A stretch of 23,146 bases of DNA, taken from positions 1 through 23,146 of the IMG/VR virus record IMGVR_UViG_3300040806_002408; one strand, written 5' to 3'. The stretch's first letter is position 1. Each line of letters opens with the position of its first letter. This DNA is from a virus. The notes under the pieces are model-generated. The model searched no databases. It had not been told where the DNA came from and worked only from the letters and a program-made list of their open reading frames with translations. Made by a program: the position numbers and the translations under genes. Of this stretch, positions 7,113-12,667 are shown one piece after another.

Positions 7113-8056
7113 TATTCTTCCTCTATTTTATTGTTAATAGTCCAGAAGCCACGTTCGTCGCCCTGGTATACCATCTCTAGTACTGCAGCTTCAATTGCTG
7201 TTCGTACTGCATATGTCACACTCTCATTATTTCCAATCCCGTCCTCATATTCAATCAATTGAGTACCTTGCTCTATAAAGCGGAAGACGTCTCCTCCTGA
7301 ACCGTAGCTCAAGATTGATTTCTTTGCTTGGACATTTAATAATATCTCACCTGTAAGAACCGAAACTGCACGCACAGATACTGTGACTACATCTTGACGA
7401 TACTGACGGCTAAAGCTAATACCTAAAGTTCTAGCTCCTCGGCCTCCGGTCTTTACATTACTATCATAACCTATGATGCCGCCCTCAATAATCATTCCTG
7501 CGAATAATAAAGGTCCAACACCTTTTGGTTCTTCGCCCAGTTTCTTCGCCGCTTCATCACGACCTGAACGAATAATCTGTCTTTCTCTAACAAGAGCATC
7601 AATCCCTTGTCTTTCTACAACTCTAAACCAAGTTCCCCCACCTGCTGTTTTCAGAGCGTCTATTAATAATTCTGTTCCACCTTGAGTCACAGCAGTTGAA
7701 AAACTTTGTCCTGTCTGTGAATCTTTTCTTTGTCCTGTTTTATCTATAAAATTGTAAACAGCAACCACAGGCATATTTTCTGCAGGTGGTAAATTCAGTA
7801 AATCAATGTATGAAGGTAACTTTACAACTTCAGGTTGCTCTACACATATTTGTTTTGTCTCAATATATTTACGAGTACCTGTTTTGATTTTATCAATTAC
7901 TAAGCCATCTCCATTTTCATCTCTAACTTTATTAAATCCTTGCGCATACTTACCTTCACCGTATTCACAGTTCGCAGGTCCTTCTGACCACTGCGGCATT
8001 TGCGCACAACTTGCTAAAATTAATGTTGAGAGGAGTGCGGATAATAATTTAGCCAT
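7112..8056 (-). CDS. csgG: CsgG curli-secretion channel lipoprotein
   Basis: This 314-residue outer-membrane lipoprotein of the type VIII (curli) secretion pathway forms a ring pore for curlin export. The ATG at 8056 gives a proper lipoprotein signal with lipobox LASC (Cys17); an upstream TTG would not. Segments match the E. coli protein closely, including VAVYNFIDKTGQRK, FSTAV, FRVVERQGIDALVRERQIIR, GGIIGYDSNVKTGGRGAR, LTGEILLNV, SILSYG and VFRFIE. At the pore loop the Phe of the constriction is kept (F119), but the usual Asn before it is Ser and the Tyr is not conserved. About 60 extra residues follow the lipid Cys, including a calcium-loop-like DENGDGLVID. It overlaps csgF by 8 bases, and a curlin-like gene follows at once. 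Confidence 0.95.
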   Translation of the reverse strand: MAKLLSALLSTLILASCAQMPQWSEGPANCEYGEGKYAQGFNKVRDENGDGLVIDKIKTGTRKYIETKQICVEQPEVVKLPSYIDLLNLPPAENMPVVAVYNFIDKTGQRKDSQTGQSFSTAVTQGGTELLIDALKTAGGGTWFRVVERQGIDALVRERQIIRSGRDEAAKKLGEEPKGVGPLLFAGMIIEGGIIGYDSNVKTGGRGARTLGISFSRQYRQDVVTVSVRAVSVLTGEILLNVQAKKSILSYGSGGDVFRFIEQGTQLIEYEDGIGNNESVTYAVRTAIEAAVLEMVYQGDERGFWTINNKIEEE

Positions 8057-8561
8057 TTGGATCGCTTCCAAAGTTTCCTGTTCCTATCGGAATCTCAATA
8101 ACAGTTGTCGTACCATCTTCATCTACAATTGTCATCTTAATAAATTCTGTACCGTCTGCATTTGTAATAACTTCATATGTTACTGTTGAACCTTCTAAAA
8201 CAAAAGATCCAAACCTTACTGCGTTATCGTTAGAGAACATATTGTCCACCAACTGTTTTGCTAACTGAGCATAAATTCTACTCTCAAGGTTTCTTATAAA
8301 CTTTGATAACGTTGAATTGTCCAATTCTCTTTGTGCTGCACGTTCAGCTGCATCTAATGCATCTCTGATTGCTTTCTTTCTTGTATGTTCTTGATTCTCG
8401 ATAGTGAGATAATGAGCACCAGTTCCAACACCGCTGAAACTTGGATTTTTAAACTTATGTACGATAGGTTCTCCGTATGCTTTACCTGCTGCTAAAAACA
8501 GATACATTATTACAATAACCCAACCTATTCCTAATAAAGCTTTATCAGTCTTGTTGTCCAT
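8049..8561 (-). CDS. csgF: CsgF-like curli assembly factor
   Basis: This 170-residue protein probably caps the CsgG pore and couples secretion to fibre nucleation. The ATG at 8561 has a well-placed GGTGAG and is preferred to a GTG three codons upstream. A hydrophobic export segment (about 11-27) leads to the CsgF N-terminal signature IVHKFKNPSFSGVGTGAHYL, comparable to the F-R-N-P-x-F-G-G segment that enters the CsgG channel in E. coli. A helix (residues about 52-108) and C-terminal strands follow (VTYEVITNADGTEFIKMTIVDEDGTTTVIEIP), also as in CsgF. It is longer than the enterobacterial protein. The overlap with csgG and the shared late promoter fit joint production. Confidence 0.88.
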   Translation of the reverse strand: MDNKTDKALLGIGWVIVIMYLFLAAGKAYGEPIVHKFKNPSFSGVGTGAHYLTIENQEHTRKKAIRDALDAAERAAQRELDNSTLSKFIRNLESRIYAQLAKQLVDNMFSNDNAVRFGSFVLEGSTVTYEVITNADGTEFIKMTIVDEDGTTTVIEIPIGTGNFGSDPNG

Positions 8562-8817
8562 CTTTCTCACCTTTTTTCTTCAATTCTTCTATTTCTTTAT
8601 ACTTAAGAACAACATCAACCTTTTGTTGTAATCTTATAAGATCTTGGTCAAGCATTCTCATTCTATCAATTAACCTAATCAAAGCCATGTGTTGCTTATC
8701 AATTTCCGGCTGAAGCTTGTCGTTTACAAACCTCCAAACAAAATATACAAAGTACCCAAGTCCTACCACCATCACAGCAGGAAATCCGTACTCATTAACT
8801 AAATTCGCAATGTCCAT
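8545..8817 (-). CDS. small membrane protein with coiled coil (holin-like topology)
   Basis: This 90-residue protein has one N-terminal membrane segment (about 10-30, YGFPAVMVVGLGYFVYFVWRF). A heptad-patterned amphipathic helix (about 38-75, LIRLIDRMRMLDQDLIRLQQKV) and a charged tail follow. This topology is shared by small phage holin-like proteins and by many phage membrane accessory proteins. The length and arrangement do not decide between them. It overlaps csgF by 17 bases and lies 4 bases after the gene upstream, so it belongs to the curli-like operon. A role in membrane permeabilisation is possible but unproven. Confidence 0.75.
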   Translation of the reverse strand: MDIANLVNEYGFPAVMVVGLGYFVYFVWRFVNDKLQPEIDKQHMALIRLIDRMRMLDQDLIRLQQKVDVVLKYKEIEELKKKGEKDGQQD

Positions 8818-8821
8818 TATT

Positions 8822-9118
8822 TTAATCTCTTCTTACGTCAACTTTTCCGTCTTCAACAAAATTTTCAGCGCGAGCTACTCTTTCAATATCCGGGTTTAAC
8901 CCTAAGGCACTCGAAACAAGAAGGTCAATCTTGACCATCTCATTGGACATTGTCCTTGCTCGGTTCTCTAATGATTCGGCAAACATTGTTAGTGTACCAA
9001 TGTTATCAATAATTCCTTCAAAGATTTGCTTAATAATAATGAATATAAAGAATCCCATTGTAAGAGCGCCAGCAATAGGTAAACCAACGTCAGATATTAG
9101 TTGAAATATTTCTTCCAT
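8822..9118 (-). CDS. small membrane protein heading the curli-like operon
   Basis: This 98-residue protein begins at the ATG at 9118. A TTG at 9148 keeps the frame open but would place a late promoter inside the gene. One strong membrane segment (about 12-35, GLPIAGALTMGFFIFIIIKQIF) is followed by a helical charged region (ESLENRARTMSNEMVKIDLL). It resembles the next gene in plan: N-terminal helix, then coiled region. The late box TATAAATA ends only 5 bases before the ATG, and no ribosome site is visible, so the message may be leaderless. No family is recognised. Confidence 0.72.
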   Translation of the reverse strand: MEEIFQLISDVGLPIAGALTMGFFIFIIIKQIFEGIIDNIGTLTMFAESLENRARTMSNEMVKIDLLVSSALGLNPDIERVARAENFVEDGKVDVRRD

Positions 9119-9123
9119 ACCGT

Positions 9124-9131
9124 TATTTATA
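9124..9131 (-). promoter_or_regulatory. T4-type late promoter of the curli-like operon
   Basis: The reverse strand reads TATAAATA, a perfect T4-type late box, directly upstream of the first gene of the operon. In T4 transcription begins about 13 bases after the first T, which here falls on or next to the ATG at 9118. Confidence 0.7.
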
Positions 9132-9307
9132 CACAATGAATATACCAATACGAAACCATAAAGCTTAAATTGGCACTTCTAGAGGCTTCAGCTCTGGCGT
9201 ATGATACAATATACTATGATCATTTGTGATTACTAGAGGACATTTTAGAGTGAATAATAATCGCAAATAATATAACAAAAAGTTCTAAAAATAACTGAAA
9301 AAAGTTG

Positions 9308-9336
9308 TTGACATTTCAAGATAAACCTGCCATAAT
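9308..9336 (+). promoter_or_regulatory. sigma70-type promoter
   Basis: TTGACA (9308-9313), a 17-base spacer and CATAAT (9331-9336) precede the gene at 9361. The start site would be near 9343. It opens the plus-strand early/middle-type region, divergent from the late operon. The stretch 9132-9307 between them shows no convincing gene. Confidence 0.75.
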
Positions 9337-9360
9337 ATACATTCAATAATTGAAACAGAG

Positions 9361-9561
9361 ATGGAAAACATGACTTTAGAAACAATCCTAATTGAAGACA
9401 TCAATACTTTTCGTGGTTCTCGACCTGCTGGGTTTGACTTGATTGAATACGAAAAAGGAACTGATCCTATGGATGGATTTGTTCTTTATGGATTTGATGA
9501 AATTGGTATGATGGTTCCTCCATCAAAAGCTGCACATTGTTTTATGAGTACTGGAGTATAA
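9361..9561 (+). CDS. small acidic hypothetical protein
   Basis: This 66-residue soluble protein (starting MENMTLETILIEDINTF) lies first after the promoter at 9308. The ATG at 9361 is used here. The one at 9370 is equally possible, because a GGAAAA stretch precedes it. It is acidic, with Gly/Met-rich patches (YGFDEIGMMVPPSK). The next gene follows with a 2-base gap. No family is recognised. Confidence 0.6.
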   Translation: MENMTLETILIEDINTFRGSRPAGFDLIEYEKGTDPMDGFVLYGFDEIGMMVPPSKAAHCFMSTGV

Positions 9562-9563
9562 TT

Positions 9564-9746
9564 ATGGAAAACATTCAAAACATCGACCGAAAGGTATTAG
9601 CTTTACGAGAAGCTGAAACAGCAATGTTATCTCTTAACAGCCACCTTGGGAAGGAGTATTTCCCTCCTGAAACTTTGGCAATGATTTCTGAGCTTAAAGT
9701 TGATTTGGCTGAAATTCGTTATTCTCAAGAAAATGAAATTTCTTAA
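9564..9746 (+). CDS. small helical hypothetical protein
   Basis: This 60-residue protein begins at the ATG at 9564, with GGAG 8 bases upstream. The longer frame from 9537 would overlap the previous gene without a ribosome site. It is predicted to be mostly helical and charged (MENIQNIDRKVLALREAETA), with no membrane segment. It ends just before the next promoter, and is probably co-transcribed with the gene at 9361. No family is recognised. Confidence 0.6.
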   Translation: MENIQNIDRKVLALREAETAMLSLNSHLGKEYFPPETLAMISELKVDLAEIRYSQENEIS

Positions 9747-9754
9747 AAAAACTA

Positions 9755-9783
9755 TTGACATCATAAAGAAACTATAGTATAAT
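9755..9783 (+). promoter_or_regulatory. consensus sigma70 promoter, copy A of a repeated element
   Basis: Perfect TTGACA (9755-9760), 17-base spacer and TATAAT (9778-9783). The 36 bases from 9751 differ at a single position from the promoter of the large RNA at 14114. Confidence 0.9.
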
Positions 9784-9814
9784 AGTTCTATAAATTGGAA
9801 AAAGGAAATATATT

Positions 9815-10090
9815 ATGTTAACTAAAAATGAAATCTCGCAAATCAACACTTTGTTCTCTAAGATGGAAGGTGGTGATTTTAAAATGGTTGCTTCTTTGTT
9901 CAAGCAACATCAAACTAACGTTGCTCAAATGGCAACAGGAAACTTCTCAACAGGAGATTCCGTATTCTTCGTAAACAGGTCAGGAGAAAAAATCTCCGGA
10001 GTTGTTGAAAAAGTAATGCAAAAGAACATTAAGGTTTCGACTCCTCAAGGTATTTGGAGAGTCCCAGCCACCATGCTTAAAGCATCATAG
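9815..10090 (+). CDS. small protein with KOW/SH3-like C-terminal half
   Basis: This 91-residue protein has AAAAAGGAAA upstream of its ATG and its own consensus promoter. The N-terminal half is helical (MLTKNEISQINTLFSKMEGG). The C-terminal half (about 44-90) reads as a small beta-barrel: F-S-T-G-D-S-V-F-F, G-E-K-I-S-G-V-V-E-K-V, I-K-V-S-T, W-R-V-P-A-T-M-L. The G-D-x-V...G-x-V-x-K-V pattern is typical of KOW/SH3-like RNA- or protein-binding folds, and I know similar small proteins from T4-like marine phages. The strong promoter points to high early expression. Function is unknown. Confidence 0.7.
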   Translation: MLTKNEISQINTLFSKMEGGDFKMVASLFKQHQTNVAQMATGNFSTGDSVFFVNRSGEKISGVVEKVMQKNIKVSTPQGIWRVPATMLKAS

Positions 10091-10112
10091 GTCGTTCTGA
10101 CCAAATCCGAAG

Positions 10113-10138
10113 AGCCTGTCGTCTGATGGGCTTTTCTT
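10113..10138 (+). terminator. possible weak terminator before the tRNA cluster
   Basis: AGCC (10113-10116) can pair with GGCT (10129-10132), followed by a T-rich run (TTTCTTT). The stem is short, so this may instead be a partial terminator or processing site that lets the tRNAs be read from the strong promoter at 9755. Confidence 0.4.
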
Positions 10139-10148
10139 TAGTGTTTAC

Positions 10149-10235
10149 GCCTCGGTGGTGAAATAGGTAAACACAAGAGACTTAAAATCTCTCGCTCGTA
10201 AGAGCTTGTCGGTTCGATTCCGACTCGAGGCACCA
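10149..10235 (+). tRNA. tRNA-Leu (anticodon UAA)
   Basis: It is an 87-nt class II tRNA with encoded CCA. Acceptor GCCTCGG pairs with TCGAGGC. The anticodon stem AGAGA/TCTCT encloses CTTAAAA (anticodon TAA), followed by a long variable arm and a GGTTCGATTCC T-arm. It reads UUA/UUG, favoured in AT-rich genomes. Confidence 0.95.
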
Positions 10236-10240
10236 AATAT

Positions 10241-10316
10241 AGGACTGTAGCTCAATGGTTAGAGCATCCGTCTTATAAGCGGAAGGTCGGTGGTTCAACT
10301 CCACCCAGTCCTACCA
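10241..10316 (+). tRNA. tRNA-Ile (anticodon UAU)
   Basis: It is a 76-nt tRNA with encoded CCA. Acceptor AGGACTG pairs with CAGTCCT. The anticodon stem TCCGT/GCGGA encloses CTTATAA (anticodon TAT), and the T-arm is GGTGG/CCACC. It would read AUA directly, whereas most bacteria use a CAU anticodon modified to lysidine. Confidence 0.92.
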
Positions 10317-10323
10317 AGTAGTA

Positions 10324-10411
10324 GGAGAAGTGGCAGAGTGGTTGAATGCACAGGTCTTGAAAACCTGCGAACTGAAAGGTTCCGTGAGTTCGAATCTCAC
10401 CTTCTCCGCCA
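10324..10411 (+). tRNA. tRNA-Ser (anticodon UGA)
   Basis: It is an 88-nt class II tRNA with encoded CCA. Acceptor GGAGAAG pairs with CTTCTCC, anticodon stem CAGGT/ACCTG encloses CTTGAAA (anticodon TGA), and there is a long variable arm, as expected for serine. Confidence 0.94.
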
Positions 10412-10415
10412 AATC

Positions 10416-10492
10416 CGGAGTATAGCGCAGCCTGGTAGCGCATCTGCTTTGGGAGCAGAGGGTCATAGGTTCGAATCCTATTACTCCGACCA
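10416..10492 (+). tRNA. tRNA-Pro (anticodon UGG)
   Basis: It is a 77-nt tRNA with encoded CCA. Acceptor CGGAGTA pairs with TACTCCG, and the C-start is typical of proline. The anticodon loop TTTGGGA gives anticodon TGG. It is the last of four tightly spaced tRNAs, 5-8 bases apart. Confidence 0.94.
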
Positions 10493-10520
10493 AATTAACC
10501 AACAGAGGAAATGTTTAGTA

Positions 10521-10817
10521 ATGAAAAATCGTTATGGTGATGAGTATCATTGGGAAAAACTCAATGACAAAGAGTACCGGTTTCACATGACTGGTAACTC
10601 AATGAAGTACTGTCGTTTCGGTGGTAAACACCTTGAGGAACATATTGATTATAGTAATCTTGGTATGTTTGACCCAAGCGGCGGCCCGTATGTTGGGATT
10701 GGTTCTAAGATTTACTTTGATGAGATTCAAGGTGGTCAGAAGGGCGATGAACCTTTGATTGTGGAACGCATTCGTTGGACTGATGATGTCATGATTATAG
10801 AGGTGAGTGATGAGTGA
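10521..10817 (+). CDS. 98-residue hypothetical protein
   Basis: The ATG at 10521 lies 10 bases after AGAGGAA and just after the tRNA cluster. The longer open frame upstream runs through the tRNAs and is not coding. The product (starting MKNRYGDEYHWEKLNDKEYRF) is soluble, rich in Gly, Tyr and Asp, and probably beta-rich. It shares an ATG-in-stop overlap with the next gene. It is the first of a run of overlapping small genes to 12.64 kb that may share one message with the tRNAs. Confidence 0.72.
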   Translation: MKNRYGDEYHWEKLNDKEYRFHMTGNSMKYCRFGGKHLEEHIDYSNLGMFDPSGGPYVGIGSKIYFDEIQGGQKGDEPLIVERIRWTDDVMIIEVSDE

Positions 10818-11166
10818 ACAAAACTATTTTCCAGATAACTGGGTTATCCTAAAAATTAAAGAAGGCAAGTATGACAAAGGTTTCTACAAAGTGCTTGCTG
10901 GTTGGTCAGGTGGATATCTTTCAGGTGACAGTTGGCGTATGAACAGTGGTATCACCAAAGTAACCGAAGAAGGCGACCATTTGAAGTTTTGGGGTGCATC
11001 AGGTAGTTGCTATGTGTGTCACAAAAAAGGTTATCGCTTGACAATGGCTAACAGTGGAGTGTATAATCAACTCAAAGAGAATGAAGTATTTGAAGGTCAG
11101 ATTACTCTGATGCCTGAAGATACTAATTGGATGGTATTACAAATGGAGTATGGCCATGAGCGATGA
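10810..11166 (+). CDS. 118-residue hypothetical protein
   Basis: The ATG at 10810 follows AGGTGAG and overlaps the preceding stop. The protein (starting MSEQNYFPDNWVILKIKEGK) has many aromatic and Gly residues and strand-like segments (WVILKIKEG, YKVLAGWSGGYLSG, EVFEGQITLM). It has one C-x-x-C-H motif (CYVCHK, residues about 61-66) that looks like a heme-attachment site but lacks a signal peptide, so a metal site is more likely if the motif is used. No membrane segment. Function unknown. Confidence 0.72.
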   Translation: MSEQNYFPDNWVILKIKEGKYDKGFYKVLAGWSGGYLSGDSWRMNSGITKVTEEGDHLKFWGASGSCYVCHKKGYRLTMANSGVYNQLKENEVFEGQITLMPEDTNWMVLQMEYGHER

Positions 11167-11665
11167 CAAGTATACAGATATTGTGAGCGATGGTGGTATG
11201 GATCCTCGCAATAAACAGTCTGAAGCATTGGATGCACTGACAGAACTAAGCCAAGAAATAGAAAAAGCTCGTAAGCAGTACGAAGACGATAATGACGATT
11301 GGTGGAACGGGCTAACTGAACAAGAACGTGAAGATGCGTTCTATGCTGTGTGTAAGCGTATACACAAAGCAGAGCTACAAGACCGCGGCAGTTATCGTTA
11401 TGCACTGTATGATGTGTTCGGGTTTGACATCAGCATGTATGGTCGTGGTATGGACTGTGGCTACATGGCTATTCACAATGCTATCTTTGATGGCGAGGAC
11501 CTGCAGGCTATGAAATGTGTCACACGCTTTGAAGTAATTGACGATAATGGACGAACTTATGTAAAGTATCTCAATAAAGAAGAAGGAATCTTTTATGCTT
11601 TACAAGATGATAACAGAACATTAAAAGTCTTTATTGACGAGCTAAGTTGGAAGGAATACTTATGA
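11156..11665 (+). CDS. 169-residue acidic hypothetical protein
   Basis: The ATG at 11156 has GGAG 7 bases upstream; the ATG at 11150 is too close to it. The protein (starting MSDDKYTDIVSDGGM) has an acidic helical N-terminal half (KQSEALDALTELSQEIEKARKQ split by charged turns) and a mixed C-terminal half. It overlaps both neighbours. Base use in 10.5-11.98 kb looks a little richer in G+C than the flanking AT-rich genes, which could mark a different origin. No family is recognised. Confidence 0.72.
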   Translation: MSDDKYTDIVSDGGMDPRNKQSEALDALTELSQEIEKARKQYEDDNDDWWNGLTEQEREDAFYAVCKRIHKAELQDRGSYRYALYDVFGFDISMYGRGMDCGYMAIHNAIFDGEDLQAMKCVTRFEVIDDNGRTYVKYLNKEEGIFYALQDDNRTLKVFIDELSWKEYL

Positions 11666-11985
11666 TTACCTACAGCACTAACTGGATGGGTCCAATTAAT
11701 CTTCACTGGTATAAAGAGCGAGGACTGCTTGAAGCCGATAGTGTAACTCCAACTATTCAATACTCAGCCGGACGTATAGACATTCGTGGTCTTGACGAAG
11801 AAGAATATTGGTGTGGTCAGGACGAATACAGTTTGCCTGTGATGCACGGTGAAGACTGGAATGCGTTCAGTGATTGGCTAGATGAGTTTGAATCGGAAGA
11901 ACAAGTACCGTACGATGAACTGATTGCGTTATTTGAAAAACACTACGGCAAAAAGATTAGGTGGGCAGATGACAATGCCAAATGA
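11662..11985 (+). CDS. 107-residue hypothetical protein
   Basis: The ATG at 11662 follows AAGGAA and overlaps the previous stop (ATGA). The product (starting MITYSTNWMGPINLHWYKERG) is acidic and Trp-rich, with a helical C-terminus (FSDWLDEFESEEQV, then YDELIALFEKHYGKKIRW). I recall similar proteins among phage and mobile-element hypotheticals but cannot name a function. Its end overlaps the BPSL0761-like gene. Confidence 0.7.
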   Translation: MITYSTNWMGPINLHWYKERGLLEADSVTPTIQYSAGRIDIRGLDEEEYWCGQDEYSLPVMHGEDWNAFSDWLDEFESEEQVPYDELIALFEKHYGKKIRWADDNAK

Positions 11986-12184
11986 ACGCCGATGGGCTGT
12001 AAATAATACTCGACAGTTTTTAGTTGATTTAATGAATCCTAAAAAGACTCCACGTGTTCCTAAGGAAATTCGCAAAGAAGCATATCGTTGCTTGAAGCAT
12101 TATCCTGGTGATTACTATATGGAAAAAGCGGCCGAACAGGCACCTGAAATTTTTGGCGATTGGGAGTATTACAAAAATGACTAA
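11969..12184 (+). CDS. BPSL0761-like small protein
   Basis: This 71-residue protein (MTMPNERRWAVNNTRQFLVD, then a linker and EIRKEAYRCLKHYPGDYYMEKAA) shows the pattern of the BPSL0761 family. In that family M-T-M-P-x-E-R-x-x-A-V-x-x-T-x-x-F-L is followed by a short linker and a second helix containing x-L-x-H-Y-P. The ATG at 11969 follows AGGTGGG, and an ATG two codons later is also possible. The family is small, alpha-helical and of unknown function, common in proteobacterial chromosomes and mobile elements. It lies directly before an AbrB-like gene with an 8-base overlap. Confidence 0.75.
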   Translation: MTMPNERRWAVNNTRQFLVDLMNPKKTPRVPKEIRKEAYRCLKHYPGDYYMEKAAEQAPEIFGDWEYYKND

Positions 12185-12371
12185 ATACATAGTTAGTATA
12201 GAAGAGGACCCAAAAACTGGAGAACTGATTTTACCTATTCCCGATGAACTAATAGTTGAAATGGGTTGGAGCGAAGGTGACGAGCTCGAATTGGAAGAAA
12301 CCTTAATATGTGAAGAATACAGTGAATATCCTGGATATACCTTGAGGAGGACGTTTGAAAATGAAGGTTGA
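12177..12371 (+). CDS. AbrB/SpoVT-like small protein
   Basis: This 64-residue protein (MTKYIVSIEEDPKTGELILP, then IPDELIVEMGWSEGDELELEE) has the swapped-hairpin signature of AbrB/MazE-type DNA-binding domains: I-x-x-P-D-x-L-x-x-x-x-G-W-x-E-G-D-x-L. Such domains dimerise and bind promoter DNA, often as antitoxins or transition regulators. It is unusually acidic for a DNA binder, and no toxin gene is evident beside it. It overlaps both neighbours. A regulatory role is inference. Confidence 0.7.
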   Translation: MTKYIVSIEEDPKTGELILPIPDELIVEMGWSEGDELELEETLICEEYSEYPGYTLRRTFENEG

Positions 12372-12642
12372 GCTTGAAGTTGATTATAGCACTTGGATTC
12401 GGCCGGAAGGTATTTTAAAATCTATATATGTTGGAGACAATTGCGAGCCCGAATGGGAAGAAGTACATACTTGGAAAGAATTAATTGACAGCAATTTAGA
12501 AGGCTACAAAGTACCTGGAGTAGATAAATTTGCAGAGTATCATAAAGAAGATATAGCATCTCTGATTGAAGGTTTAGAACAAGCTTCTGAATACATAAAA
12601 GCCCGTGTTGAAGAAATAGGCTTTTTTACTATTGACATTTAG
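12361..12642 (+). CDS. 93-residue acidic hypothetical protein
   Basis: The ATG at 12361 lies 10 bases after a strong GAGGAGG; a TTG at 12355 is the alternative. The product (starting MKVELEVDYSTWIRPEGILK) is acidic, with a strand-rich first part and a helical end (IASLIEGLEQASEYIKARVEE). It is the last gene of the overlapping run, and its final codons overlap the -35 box of the next promoter. No family is recognised. Confidence 0.68.
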   Translation: MKVELEVDYSTWIRPEGILKSIYVGDNCEPEWEEVHTWKELIDSNLEGYKVPGVDKFAEYHKEDIASLIEGLEQASEYIKARVEEIGFFTIDI

Positions 12643-12660
12643 TTAAACTTTTGATATAAT
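12632..12660 (+). promoter_or_regulatory. consensus sigma70 promoter, repeated-element relative
   Basis: Perfect TTGACA (12632-12637), 17-base spacer and TATAAT (12655-12660), with the shared ACTATTGACAT core. The ATG of the next gene lies 8 bases after the -10 box, where transcription would be expected to start. Confidence 0.88.
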
Positions 12661-12667
12661 AGACACT

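Noticed and set aside
10290-10520. Plus-strand frame running through the tRNA cluster into the gene at 10521
   Set aside because: It crosses two complete tRNAs; the ribosome site and overlap pattern place the start at 10521.
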